A DNA stretch of 64,000 nt from Clostridiales bacterium oral taxon 876 str. F0540 (GCA_000466585.1 KE993505.1:5324-69323); one strand, 5' to 3'; shown: positions 33,779-42,645, counted from the first letter of the stretch. Notes: generated by a model not told the origin, from the sequence alone. Numbers and translations: made by a program.

Positions 33779-34653
33779 TATCTTATCACTCCCAACATCT
33801 TAGCAAGCTCCACTGTATTGGTTGCTCTATTTATTATTGGAGCATCTACCATTTTACCGTCTATTGAAAATACGCCTTTGCCTTCTCTCTTTGCTTCTTC
33901 CATAGCATCAAGAATTCTAAGTGCATGTTTAATTTCTGCTTCTGTAGGAGCAAATATGGAGTGTATAGTGTCTATTTGTCTTGGATTTATAGAAGCTTTT
34001 CCTGTCATGCCAAGACTTTTTGCTTTTGCAGTATCTAAAGCCAAACCTTCATAATCATTTGTATCTGTAAAAGGTGTATCTATTGCATCAACCTTTAGGG
34101 CTTTGCAGGCTGTAGCTACTTTATTTCTGGCATAGAAAATCTCTTCTCCTTCTTTAGTTCTTTTAATTCCTAAATCAGCAGTTAAGTCTTCACCGCCTAA
34201 AAGAACACCTACAACCCTTTTTGAAGCTCTTATTACATCATAGACTGTTTCAAGTCCATAAGCTGTTTCAACCAATGGTATTATTTTAATACTATTTTCC
34301 TCAAGACCTTCTTCTTTTTCTATTCTATTAAGCATTTCATCTACAGTCTTTATTTCCTGCTCATCTGCTTTTGGAACCATTAGTGTATCAGGTTTTACTC
34401 TTGCGATAACCTCAACATCCTCTGCTCCAAATTCGTTATCTAATGGATTTATTCTTACTACTACTTCTACATTTGAATAATCTATATTTTTTATTGCTTC
34501 TCTTACTAATATTCTTGCACTATCCTTTTCTGATATACTTACAGCATCCTCTAAATCTAGTATTACAGAGTCAGCTCCAAGTATTCCTGCATTAAGAAGC
34601 ATTCCAGGATTATTCCCTGGCATGAAAAGCATAGTTCTTCTTAACTTTTTCAT
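33778..34653 (-). CDS. citE: Citramalate/citrate lyase beta subunit
   Basis: A 291-residue TIM-barrel aldolase-type subunit. It cleaves the enzyme-bound acyl thioester to release the oxo acid (pyruvate from citramalate) and regenerate acetyl-carrier. Key segments are RRTMLFMPGNNPGML at the start, the Mg-binding DLEDAVS and PLVETAYGLE. Translationally coupled to citD and citF by one-base overlaps. Confidence 0.94.
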   Translation of the reverse strand: MKKLRRTMLFMPGNNPGMLLNAGILGADSVILDLEDAVSISEKDSARILVREAIKNIDYSNVEVVVRINPLDNEFGAEDVEVIARVKPDTLMVPKADEQEIKTVDEMLNRIEKEEGLEENSIKIIPLVETAYGLETVYDVIRASKRVVGVLLGGEDLTADLGIKRTKEGEEIFYARNKVATACKALKVDAIDTPFTDTNDYEGLALDTAKAKSLGMTGKASINPRQIDTIHSIFAPTEAEIKHALRILDAMEEAKREGKGVFSIDGKMVDAPIINRATNTVELAKMLGVIR

Positions 34654-34922
34654 TACTCACTCACCGCCCTTTTAATAGCAGTTTCTATTCTTGCTTCAAT
34701 AGCATAATCTAAAGCGCCCTTATCTTGAGCTTTAATTATAATATCTTCGATACCCATAGATTTTATTTTATCTAAAATAACTTTTCTTATTTGCTCGCCA
34801 AACTGTTTCATAACTATGCTCTCAAGTTCAAGCTCTATCCCACCTGCTTCATTTGGCATAACCATGATTAGTATATCATTAGATTCTAGTGTTCCTGCCT
34901 TTGCTACTTTGGTTATCTTCAT
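34653..34922 (-). CDS. citD: Citramalate/citrate lyase gamma subunit (acyl carrier)
   Basis: An 89-residue carrier protein whose serine carries the phosphoribosyl-dephospho-CoA group. Ser14 in AGTLESNDILIM is the predicted attachment site. It overlaps citE by one base. A hairpin that could act as an internal terminator lies about 45 bases upstream of the start, so expression of citDEFCG may be reduced relative to the upstream genes. Confidence 0.93.
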   Translation of the reverse strand: MKITKVAKAGTLESNDILIMVMPNEAGGIELELESIVMKQFGEQIRKVILDKIKSMGIEDIIIKAQDKGALDYAIEARIETAIKRAVSE

Positions 34923-34968
34923 AAAATCACCAACCTCATGTTTAATTATTAGTAATTAATAATTGAAA

Positions 34969-34991
34969 AAGGCTTTGCTTAGCAAAGCCTT
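34969..34991 (-). terminator. Internal hairpin, possible attenuator before citD
   Basis: AAGGCTTTGCT (34969-34979) with AGCAAAGCCTT (34981-34991), 11 pairs. The minus strand continues TTTCAATT. It lies inside the operon, between the mesaconase beta gene and citD, and may lower downstream expression. Confidence 0.55.
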
Positions 34992-35069
34992 AATTTAAGC
35001 ATATAATAATTCTACTCAAAACTTTACTATTAAAATATTTAATCTGCTTTATAATTGTTGATTATTAGC

Positions 35070-35627
35070 TTACTTTAAACTGTCTAAGTATTGTCTTTGC
35101 CCTATCTCATAGAGATTATTTCCTTCTGAGTCTATAACCACTACAACAGGAAAATCCTTAACTACAAGTTTTCTTATAGCCTCTGCACCTAAATCTTCAT
35201 AAGCTACTATTTCAGCTTCTGTAACTGACTTTCCTATTAGTGCAGCAGCTCCTCCTATTGCAGCAAAATATACTGCTGTATTTTTCTTTATGGAGTCTAT
35301 TACTTCTGGTCCTCTTAGACCTTTTCCAATCATTCCTTTAAGGCCTATATCTAATAATCTTGGAGAATATGGATCCATTCTATAGCTTGTTGTTGGTCCT
35401 GCTGAACCTATTACTTCTCCAGGCTTAGGAGGAGTTGGTCCAACATAATATATTATTGCATCCTTAACATCTATAGGAAGCTTCTCTCCTTTATCTAAAA
35501 GCTCAACTAATCTTTTGTGAGCTGCATCTCTAGCTGTATATATAGTTCCTGTAATAAGAACGCTGTCTCCTGCCTTAAGGTCTTTAACCTTTTCTTCTGT
35601 AAGCGGAGTTGTTATTTTCTTTTCCAT
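35070..35627 (-). CDS. Class I fumarase-type hydratase, beta subunit (probable mesaconase)
   Basis: A 185-residue subunit matching the C-terminal half of class I fumarases. It has LKAGDSVLITGTIYTARDAAH near the start and GPTTSYRMDPYSPRLLDIG. With the alpha subunit it should hydrate mesaconate to (S)-citramalate; class I fumarases are known to be promiscuous for mesaconate. Position between methylaspartase and citramalate lyase in one operon supports that role. A true fumarase function is not excluded. Confidence 0.9.
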   Translation of the reverse strand: MEKKITTPLTEEKVKDLKAGDSVLITGTIYTARDAAHKRLVELLDKGEKLPIDVKDAIIYYVGPTPPKPGEVIGSAGPTTSYRMDPYSPRLLDIGLKGMIGKGLRGPEVIDSIKKNTAVYFAAIGGAAALIGKSVTEAEIVAYEDLGAEAIRKLVVKDFPVVVVIDSEGNNLYEIGQRQYLDSLK

Positions 35628-35651
35628 AACTTTTGTCCCCCTTATTAATTT

Positions 35652-36503
35652 TTATAGCTCAATTTCAGCATGTCTTGTCGCATGACAGCTTATATTTACT
35701 GCTACTGGAAGTCCTGCTATGTGAGTTGGATAAGCTTCAATATTGACGCAAAGAGCTGTGCTTCTTCCTCCAAAGCCCTGTGGTCCTATCCCAAGTGCAT
35801 TAACCTTTTGAAGTAATTCTTCTTCAAGTTCTGCATAGAAAGGATCATCATTTCTTTTTGTTGTAGGTCTAAGAAGAGACTTCTTTGCAAGTAACGCTGA
35901 TTTTTCAAAAGTACCGCCTATTCCAACTCCAACAATTATAGGAGGACATGGATTAGGTCCCGCTTCTTTAACAGTCTGCAAAATAAAATTCTTAACGCCT
36001 TCAACACCGTCAGCAGGCCTTAACATTTTAAGCTTACTCATATTTTCAGAACCAAACCCCTTTGGAGAAACTGTTATCTTAATCTTATCTCCAGGTACTA
36101 TATCATAATGTATAACTGCTGGTGTATTGTCACCAGTATTAACCCTATTTAAAGGATCTTTTACTACTGATTTTCTTAAATATCCATCAGCATATCCCTG
36201 TCTCACACCTTCATTAATTGCATCTTCAAGCATTCCGCCTACAATGTGCACATCCTGCCCAAGATCTACGAATACACAAGTCATTCCAGTATCTTGACAC
36301 ATAGGCATGTTTTGATTCTTTGCTATACCTGCGTTTTCAAGTATCTTCTCAAGAATATCTTTTGCTATTGCCCAGTCCTCTTCCTTATAAGCCTCTTCAA
36401 GCTTTTGTTTTATATCATCTGATAAATAATAATTAGCATCTATGCAAAGCTTTCTAACAGCCTTGATTATTTCATCAACATGAATTTCTCTCATACTTAA
36501 CAC
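35652..36503 (-). CDS. Class I fumarase-type hydratase, alpha subunit (probable mesaconase)
   Basis: A 283-residue 4Fe-4S subunit. Likely cluster cysteines are in NMPMCQDTGMTCVF, AGPNPCPPIIVG and VNISCHATRH. It pairs with the beta subunit 25 bases downstream. The cluster makes it oxygen-sensitive, consistent with an anaerobe. In the pathway it accepts mesaconate made by methylaspartate ammonia-lyase. A 137-bp MITE-like element separates the two genes. Confidence 0.91.
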   Translation of the reverse strand: MLSMREIHVDEIIKAVRKLCIDANYYLSDDIKQKLEEAYKEEDWAIAKDILEKILENAGIAKNQNMPMCQDTGMTCVFVDLGQDVHIVGGMLEDAINEGVRQGYADGYLRKSVVKDPLNRVNTGDNTPAVIHYDIVPGDKIKITVSPKGFGSENMSKLKMLRPADGVEGVKNFILQTVKEAGPNPCPPIIVGVGIGGTFEKSALLAKKSLLRPTTKRNDDPFYAELEEELLQKVNALGIGPQGFGGRSTALCVNIEAYPTHIAGLPVAVNISCHATRHAEIEL

Positions 36504-36528
36504 TCCTTTTTATTAAAAATATAAAACA

Positions 36529-36665
36529 AATGAAGAATGAAAAAATGAAGAATGAAGAACATTGGCGAAAAGTCCCTATGAGACTTTTTAATAATATTAT
36601 TCATAGGAAATCCCCTAAGGGATTTCCATCATTCATTCTTCATTCTTAATTCTTCATTCTTCATT
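36529..36665. repeat. MITE-like palindromic element, copy 2
   Basis: 137 bp with perfect 12-bp terminal inverted repeats, AATGAAGAATGA (36529-36540) and TCATTCTTCATT (36654-36665). Inner hairpins are AAAAGTCCC..GAGACTTTT and GGAAATCCCCTAAGGGATTTCC. Several direct GAAGAAT/ATTCTTC units lie at each end. No coding capacity. It sits between mal and the mesaconase alpha gene. Confidence 0.75.
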
Positions 36666-36672
36666 AACTCTG

Positions 36673-37920
36673 CTACTTGTTTTTTCTTCTATTAACAAGC
36701 GCAATTACTCTATTCATTTCATTATTAACTATCATATAACCTTCGTCAACACCCATACCTGGCTTAGCAAGACATTGATCTGCTCCACAGCCTATAGCAA
36801 TATTTGTTGTAACTTCTGCAGAACGGTTAGTCTCATTGCAAGTTCCTCCGCAGTAAGCTCCAATACCCTTCTTTTTGCAGTATAGTATTGATTCGATTAT
36901 ATTGTTAACTCCTCCTAAATCCGGAGTTTTTATTTGAAGCATATGTCCTGCCTTGTTATCAGCAAAGAACACTACATCTTCATAAGTGTTGCACCATTCG
37001 TCAGCAACTAGTTCTACATTAATTCCTCTATTATCAAGTTCTGCTCTTAAGTCTCTTAAAGCTTCCATCTGTCTTTCTCTGTGCTCAACGTCCATTGGTC
37101 CTTCAATTCTCAAGTGGAATGGCTTTGCAGCTTCTTCTAAGGTTCCTAAGTAATCAGCCATAGCTTTAATATCATTATTAAATGCCACACCTATAGTTCC
37201 ATATACGTCTATATGAAATACCGGAAGATATTGCTCGCTGGTTCTAAGCTTTAATACTCTATCTCTTAACCATCCAACATAAGCTAAAAGCTTTTCTCCT
37301 TTAAGACCTAATTTGTCTTCAACATGATTTATAAGTGCATGAGGCATAACATCAGCATTTTTAATTATCATTTTATCTGCATTATCATATCTGTCATCCC
37401 CAGATTGAGTAAATATAGGAATTCTCTTAATATCTACTCCAGTATTGTACTCATCTCTAACTACTTCTGCCATAGTAACTTTCTTAGACTTAGCTACAGC
37501 ATCAAGTATAGCTTGAGTTATACCATATCTTATAGCTGTATGAAGTCTCTTTCCATCTATAGTCATGTGATCAAATTCTTCTGCCAATTCCTTAAAACTT
37601 GTTAATTCTCTTCCTATAAGCTTTGGAGCTATTTTTTCTTCAATAACTGGTATAAAATCACCTGCTAAGAATAAAGGATCTCTTCCGCCTGCACCTGAGT
37701 ATTGAACTGCAGCACAATCGCCATGTGCAACCTGGCCATCTTCAAGTATAAGCATAACAGATATTGATTCTCCAGCTACTCTTACTGCCTTGAAGCCTTC
37801 TGTTACAGTTTCACCTACATATGTGAAACCATCATGCTTTGCTCCTTTTTTTATAGCTCTTTGGTCATCAAAATAAAATCCTGTTCTTCCACCAGAACAA
37901 ACAACATCAATAATTTTCAT
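36673..37920 (-). CDS. mal: Methylaspartate ammonia-lyase
   Basis: Deaminates (2S,3S)-3-methylaspartate to mesaconate and ammonia. 415 residues, the usual length. It is an enolase-superfamily barrel with VADEWCNTYEDVVFFADN and QIKTPDLGGVNNIIESI containing metal ligands and the catalytic lysine, and CGGTCNETNRSAE near the C-terminus. It follows glmE and precedes the mesaconase genes, matching the order of the pathway. Confidence 0.97.
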   Translation of the reverse strand: MKIIDVVCSGGRTGFYFDDQRAIKKGAKHDGFTYVGETVTEGFKAVRVAGESISVMLILEDGQVAHGDCAAVQYSGAGGRDPLFLAGDFIPVIEEKIAPKLIGRELTSFKELAEEFDHMTIDGKRLHTAIRYGITQAILDAVAKSKKVTMAEVVRDEYNTGVDIKRIPIFTQSGDDRYDNADKMIIKNADVMPHALINHVEDKLGLKGEKLLAYVGWLRDRVLKLRTSEQYLPVFHIDVYGTIGVAFNNDIKAMADYLGTLEEAAKPFHLRIEGPMDVEHRERQMEALRDLRAELDNRGINVELVADEWCNTYEDVVFFADNKAGHMLQIKTPDLGGVNNIIESILYCKKKGIGAYCGGTCNETNRSAEVTTNIAIGCGADQCLAKPGMGVDEGYMIVNNEMNRVIALVNRRKNK

Positions 37921-37963
37921 AATAATAAACCTTCTTCCGTCAAAATATTAATATTATGTTATA

Positions 37964-37985
37964 GAAAATCCCCTAAGGGATTTTC
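37964..37985. repeat. Short palindrome related to the MITE-like elements
   Basis: GAAAATCCC-CTAA-GGGATTTTC (37964-37985) between glmE and mal. Its core AAATCCCCTAAGGGATTT is identical to that inside the 36.5-kb element, suggesting a solo remnant of the same family. Confidence 0.6.
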
Positions 37986-38000
37986 TTCATTAATTTTTCT

Positions 38001-39455
38001 TTATTTTTCAGGTCTTCCGATAAGCACACCCTTACCAACTGCAAAAATATCATCTATTGTCATTTGGAAGCTAACATCTCTTCTTTCGTATTTTCCTCTT
38101 TCTTCAAGCTTCTTTCTATTGTATGACTTCAATTCAGCAGTAAATGGAATGTTACCAAATTCTAGGTACCTTACTGCCCCATTATTATCTCTTGCAGGCA
38201 TCATCTTACCAGCATTATATTTGCTTGGTGCAAATGGGATATCTACAACTCCAGCAGCGAATGCTTTAACTGTTCCCACAGCTAAATCACCATTTCCAAG
38301 TTCATATACTTTATCAAGCATGCACTTAGTTTCTGCTTTTATTATAGCAATTTCTGTTTCAAGTTCCTTAGACATTGGCATTCTCTGCCCTCTCAGTAAA
38401 TTTAACGCCATCTTTGTTGCCTTTATTCCCTGAGCATTAGCTTCTTTTGTAGGTATTCCTATAGCTTCATGAGGAGTTTTAACTATTACCTTTGTAGCTC
38501 CTGCAAGAGCTGCTGTAGCTGCACCAGTTGAAATAAGGCCAAAAGCCTTAGCTTCATCCTGTGGGAATCCTCCCATCCATTGATGGAAAACTGTAGTTAT
38601 ATAAACATTATTATATCCATATTGTCTTAAATATTCGTTTGCTTGTTCTTCAAGCGCTCTTATAGCAGCTACGTCTTGCACTATATTTCCGCATTGTCCG
38701 TATCCTATAGTAATATTTTTAACGCCTTGCTCTGCAGCAAGTAATGCTTCAATTATAGCTACCACATTGGAAGTACTTGGAGGTACCAATGTTCCTGTTA
38801 ATGGTCCAAATGGTTCTCTATTTATAGCAATTCCTTGTTCTTCATAAAAACCAACAAGTCTATCGCAGTATTGCCAATCAAGTATAGATTTTTCCATACT
38901 TACACTCTTTGCATATGGAATATTGTATGATATTCCGCCACCCTCATTTGATGTCCATCCTGCCGCATGAATTATTTCTGAAAGCAATCTAGCATCAGGA
39001 GTACCATGTCTAGCTTCAAGAGGAAGATTTACTGCTTCATATACTCTCTTACAGCCTTCCACGCCATGATTTACTCCCGGAAATCCATTTAAAAGGGAAC
39101 GTCCTGCTGCTATACTTTCCTTAATACCAACTTCGCATTCATCATATCTATTTTGTCTTGTATAACTATCTATAGTAGATGGAAGTAAATCTGCTCCGCC
39201 TTCATCTTGAAGAAAAGTTAAAAGTTCTATATGTTCATCAATTAATGCGACTCCTGCTCTTGGCTGAGCTAAAGTAATTCCTTCTTCTTTAGCCTTTTTA
39301 AGTTTAGCCGAAAAATTCTTATGTTCAGGAACTTTCTTTAGATAATCAACTGCTTTGTTTAAATCCACATCTTTTCCTGTTGGCCATTGGTTTAAAACTT
39401 CTTTTCTCTGACTAAAAAATTCTTCCTCTGTTAATCTTTTATTTTTAAGTTCCAT
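38001..39455 (-). CDS. glmE: Methylaspartate (glutamate) mutase, epsilon subunit
   Basis: The large substrate-binding subunit of adenosylcobalamin-dependent glutamate mutase, which isomerises L-glutamate to (2S,3S)-3-methylaspartate. 484 residues starting at ATG 39455 (MELKNKRLTEEEF) behind GGAGGG. The barrel shows PRAGVALIDEHIELL, STIDSYTRQNRYDE and EPFGPLTGTLVPPS. It closely resembles the C. cochlearium and C. tetanomorphum enzyme as I recall them. It needs GlmS as B12-carrying partner, encoded two genes upstream. Confidence 0.97.
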   Translation of the reverse strand: MELKNKRLTEEEFFSQRKEVLNQWPTGKDVDLNKAVDYLKKVPEHKNFSAKLKKAKEEGITLAQPRAGVALIDEHIELLTFLQDEGGADLLPSTIDSYTRQNRYDECEVGIKESIAAGRSLLNGFPGVNHGVEGCKRVYEAVNLPLEARHGTPDARLLSEIIHAAGWTSNEGGGISYNIPYAKSVSMEKSILDWQYCDRLVGFYEEQGIAINREPFGPLTGTLVPPSTSNVVAIIEALLAAEQGVKNITIGYGQCGNIVQDVAAIRALEEQANEYLRQYGYNNVYITTVFHQWMGGFPQDEAKAFGLISTGAATAALAGATKVIVKTPHEAIGIPTKEANAQGIKATKMALNLLRGQRMPMSKELETEIAIIKAETKCMLDKVYELGNGDLAVGTVKAFAAGVVDIPFAPSKYNAGKMMPARDNNGAVRYLEFGNIPFTAELKSYNRKKLEERGKYERRDVSFQMTIDDIFAVGKGVLIGRPEK

Positions 39456-39483
39456 TATTACCCTCCTGTAATCCTTATAGGTC

Positions 39484-39506
39484 CATAACAATTATTAATT
39501 GTTATG
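39484..39506. repeat. Perfect hairpin between mutL and glmE
   Basis: CATAACAATT-ATT-AATTGTTATG, a 10-pair stem with a three-base loop, no T run after it. It may tune mRNA processing or stability between the two genes. Confidence 0.5.
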
Positions 39507-39515
39507 CCTCCTGTA

Positions 39516-40907
39516 TTATGACAACTCAATTAGATACTTTTTCATAATTCTAACAGCCATATCTGGATATTCCTCTGCTAATAGTCCCATAGCAGACATT
39601 ATATAAGTTTTATCTAATAAATATCCAGGTGCCTGCGGTTTCAAATATGTTGGGCTATTCACGTCGAAACTTCCTGCTTTAAGTATTTCAGCCGGATTAT
39701 TACTGTGAACAAGTACTCCTCCTGTACCAATAAAGTATTTTACTGGAAGTAAGTCCTTACCAACCTGTGAATATATAATTCCCATAGGAGTGTATACGCT
39801 TTCAATTACTCCTACATGCCTCTCCATTGCCATATCAGTTGCTACCTTTGCCATGGCTTCATCAAATCTTATTTCTTCTTCTGTATCAGGTACCATCCTT
39901 ATATTCTGAGAACGATGCTTACAGTTTTCTTCTACATTGATACTTTTATCCTTCAGATATTTCTGGATTTTCCTTGTTCCTGCGGCTTCCCAAAGAGAAA
40001 GTGCAGAATACCTCATTCCAAGATCTCCTTCAACGGTTCTTTTAGCAAAAGGTTCCTCAAGACCTCTCAAGGTAACTCCAGGTTTAGAAGGTTCTCCATC
40101 TGCGATGGAATGTATATCAGTTGTCGCACCACCTATATCCACTACAACTAAATCTCCTATACCTTCCTCTTTATCGCTGCCTTCACTTAAAACTCGTGCC
40201 GCTTTAAGCACAGCTGCAGGAGTAGGCATTAAAATTCCGCTTATAAAATTCTCAGCGTTTTTCATACCTTTAGCTTCTATAATCTTATCCATAAATATTT
40301 TTCTAATTTCTTCTCTAGCTGGCTCTACATTTAGTACATTCAATTTGGGCATAACATTTTCTGTAATTCTGTAGTATATATCTGTTTTACTAAATATATT
40401 TTCTATTTCATCAACCGCTACCTTATTTCCTGCAACTACTATTGGAAGCTTTATGCCTCCATCAGCCAACATTTTAGCATTATGAATTATACAGTCCTTA
40501 TTTCCGCCATCTGTCCCGCCGGCTAAAAGCACAATATCTAGATTAGAATTTTTTATTTCTTCAATTTCCCTGGAAGTTAATTCATAACTATATACTTTAA
40601 GCACTCTGGCACCAGCTCCAAGAGCAGCTCTTTTAGCAGCTTCCGCAGTTAACTCTGGTACTAATCCTATAGCAACCATCTTTAAGCCGCCTGCTGCTGA
40701 AGAACAAGCTAGTTTCTTTACGAACTCTACATTTTTCCCTTCAAGCTGTTTCATTAGCTTATCGTATGACTTATTAAAGCCTATCATAATATCACTTTCT
40801 ACAGTTGTTATATCTTTTGCAGTGGCTAATATTTCTTCATTTTCAATATCAACTGCTGTAAGTTTTGTATATGTGCTTCCAAAATCAATAAGCAAATATG
40901 CTTTCAT
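39516..40907 (-). CDS. glmL: MutL/GlmL, glutamate mutase-associated protein
   Basis: A 463-residue actin-fold ATPase encoded between the two mutase subunits, as in other clostridia. It starts MKAYLLIDFGSTYTKLTAVD, a phosphate-1 loop, and contains DIVLLAGGTDGGNKD and DLVVVDIGGATTDIHSI. I start at ATG 40907, eight bases after AGGAG. It is thought to act as a chaperone or reactivase for the B12 enzyme, by analogy with diol-dehydratase reactivases. The biochemical role is not settled. Confidence 0.92.
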   Translation of the reverse strand: MKAYLLIDFGSTYTKLTAVDIENEEILATAKDITTVESDIMIGFNKSYDKLMKQLEGKNVEFVKKLACSSAAGGLKMVAIGLVPELTAEAAKRAALGAGARVLKVYSYELTSREIEEIKNSNLDIVLLAGGTDGGNKDCIIHNAKMLADGGIKLPIVVAGNKVAVDEIENIFSKTDIYYRITENVMPKLNVLNVEPAREEIRKIFMDKIIEAKGMKNAENFISGILMPTPAAVLKAARVLSEGSDKEEGIGDLVVVDIGGATTDIHSIADGEPSKPGVTLRGLEEPFAKRTVEGDLGMRYSALSLWEAAGTRKIQKYLKDKSINVEENCKHRSQNIRMVPDTEEEIRFDEAMAKVATDMAMERHVGVIESVYTPMGIIYSQVGKDLLPVKYFIGTGGVLVHSNNPAEILKAGSFDVNSPTYLKPQAPGYLLDKTYIMSAMGLLAEEYPDMAVRIMKKYLIELS

Positions 40908-41003
40908 TTTTATCACTCCTAAACTAAGAAATCAGTAACTAAGAGCTTTTGTTCATCTTTTTAGTTCTCTTCAGTTTTGTTAATCTTCATTCTTAATTTT
41001 TAA

Positions 41004-41408
41004 TTACTCACCTAAGTCTTCTCTTAAATCCCTTACAGCTATTTCTGTTGATGTTCCTGGTGGGTAAACTCTATCAAATCCCATTTGTATAAATCTATTA
41101 TAGACATCTTCCCAGTTTTGCTTTCCTACGACTATATTTCCACCTACATATAGCTTTATCCCTTTAAGTCCTGCTTCGTCACATTTTTCTCTTAATCCTC
41201 TGCAGTCAATTTCGCCATGTCCATATAGTGAAGATACTAGTATTGCATCTGCATTTGTTTCTACAGCTGCATTAATAAAATCCTCTTGTGGGGAAAGGAC
41301 TCCTATATTTATAACGTTGTAGCCAGCTTCAGTTAATGCATGATTTAAAATTTTGTTTCCTACCGCATGACAGTCTGATCCAATTACACCAAGAACTATA
41401 GTTTTCAT
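41004..41408 (-). CDS. glmS: Methylaspartate (glutamate) mutase, sigma (B12-binding) subunit
   Basis: A 134-residue flavodoxin-like cobalamin carrier. His14 in the SDCHAVG motif (D12-x-H14-x2-G17) is the lower axial ligand of the cobalt. SLYGHGEIDCRGL and FDRVYPPGTS are conserved in the family. It is not the GlmS of amino-sugar synthesis, despite the shared symbol. First enzyme gene of the operon. Confidence 0.96.
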   Translation of the reverse strand: MKTIVLGVIGSDCHAVGNKILNHALTEAGYNVINIGVLSPQEDFINAAVETNADAILVSSLYGHGEIDCRGLREKCDEAGLKGIKLYVGGNIVVGKQNWEDVYNRFIQMGFDRVYPPGTSTEIAVRDLREDLGE

Positions 41409-41442
41409 TTTATTCCTCCTGTATTATAATAACTGCGTGTTA

Positions 41443-42411
41443 TTATTTTTGATAATTTATTTCTACAATTTTAGATTTTAGAGCTTTTACTGATCCATTA
41501 TCTAAACTGTATAAAAATCTTATAATTTCTTTATTGTGCTCGTTATACTTCTTAACTTCATTGTATCTTCCTGGTGATACAATGAGTACATCTGAGTTAT
41601 TTACTATTGTTTTTAATTCTTCCTCATTTTGCGTATTAGAATACACAATATTTAAATTTCCAAGTCCTGCTTCTTCTAAAGCTCCTCTTATTTTAAATTT
41701 AAATTCCTCTGATATACAAACAAATCCAAACTTAACCCCATCTGGGAATCTTGCAATTTTTACTATTGTTCCCAAATCTGGATTTATGGCTACTCCAAGT
41801 ACATCTCGTCCAAAATTTCTCGTAAGCTCTTTGACTTCATTTACATGATTAAAAGTAGCTATTATAACTTGTGACTTTTCAATGGTTTCCTTAGTTTTAT
41901 TATTCATTTCCGACAAATCTGCTAATGTAAGCGGAGCAATATTCATATTTGTACTGCTGCTTAACTGCTGACTAAACATTTTAGCTTGTTCAACATTACA
42001 TTCAACATAAACCGCCGTCATCTTACTCATATGTTCTTTTTTCTCTTCTACCCTTTGTGCTACAATATCAAGAAACTCATCCGCATCCATTCCAATTTCT
42101 AATGCTTCTTCAAGTCCTAAATCTACAAATTTAATTATTTTTTCTTTGATGCCTTCAGTTTTCCAGGGTTTAGCTTCCTCAGCTACAAAGGTTCCTCGGC
42201 CTTGATAAGATTTTAGCACACCATCTTGTTCCAGTTCCTTATAAGCTGTACTTACAGTATTTCTGCTAAGCTTTAATTTCTCAGAAAGCTCTCTTTCTGT
42301 AGGCATTTTACTTCCAACCTTGAGAGAGCCATTTCTTATAAGGTCCATTATTTGTTTCTTTACTTGTAAATAAAGTGGGACTCCACTTTCTTTATTTAGT
42401 TGTATTTCTAT
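41443..42411 (-). CDS. GntR-family regulator with an apparent ATA start
   Basis: A winged-helix DNA-binding domain (about residues 1-75, with MPTERELSEKLKLSRNTVST) plus a ~240-residue C-terminal alpha/beta region of unknown ligand. The in-frame ATG at 42348 would cut off the first helix. Homologous GntR N-termini (here IQLNKESGVPLYLQVKKQI) are encoded upstream in the same frame. No ATG, GTG or TTG occurs there. GGAGGG lies six bases before ATA 42411, the likely start. It heads the glutamate-degradation operon, so probably controls it and itself. Confidence 0.8.
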   Translation of the reverse strand: MEIQLNKESGVPLYLQVKKQIMDLIRNGSLKVGSKMPTERELSEKLKLSRNTVSTAYKELEQDGVLKSYQGRGTFVAEEAKPWKTEGIKEKIIKFVDLGLEEALEIGMDADEFLDIVAQRVEEKKEHMSKMTAVYVECNVEQAKMFSQQLSSSTNMNIAPLTLADLSEMNNKTKETIEKSQVIIATFNHVNEVKELTRNFGRDVLGVAINPDLGTIVKIARFPDGVKFGFVCISEEFKFKIRGALEEAGLGNLNIVYSNTQNEEELKTIVNNSDVLIVSPGRYNEVKKYNEHNKEIIRFLYSLDNGSVKALKSKIVEINYQK

Positions 42412-42517
42412 ACTAATCCCTCCAAACCTAATAATCCACTCACAAAAACTTTACTTATCTAGAGCACTTGTCTCTAACAAAAATGTTTTCTGAGCTGCCT
42501 CTCAAGATTAATGGACT

Positions 42518-42533
42518 AATGGATTAATCCATT
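42518..42533. promoter_or_regulatory. Operator palindrome of the glm operon
   Basis: AATGGATT-AATCCATT, a perfect 16-bp palindrome just after the likely transcription start. A neighbouring half-site TAATGGAC lies at about 42510-42516. It suits a roadblock operator for the GntR regulator encoded first in the operon. Confidence 0.6.
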
Positions 42534-42543
42534 GATCAACTTA

Positions 42544-42572
42544 ATAATACCACATTAGAATACTAACTTCAA
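42544..42572 (-). promoter_or_regulatory. SigA promoter of the methylaspartate-pathway operon
   Basis: Leftward TTGAAG (42572-42567), 17-base spacer, TATTAT (42549-42544). Transcription should start near 42537, giving a leader of about 125 bases and covering all genes to citG. Confidence 0.7.
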
Positions 42573-42645
42573 TAAGTTTTAAGAGAATTTGAAATTTTTA
42601 TTTCATTTTTTCAAGGTTATGATTGCAAAACATCAGTCTAATTTA

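Noticed and set aside
30277..34922. citCDEFG as a citrate-fermentation cluster
   Set aside because: No citrate carrier, citX or oxaloacetate decarboxylase is near, and the genes follow mesaconase in one operon; citramalate lyase fits better.
41004..41408. glmS as glucosamine-6-phosphate synthase
   Set aside because: The 134-residue product has the cobalamin motif DCHAVG and no glutaminase or SIS domain; it is the glutamate mutase sigma subunit. No glmS ribozyme is involved.
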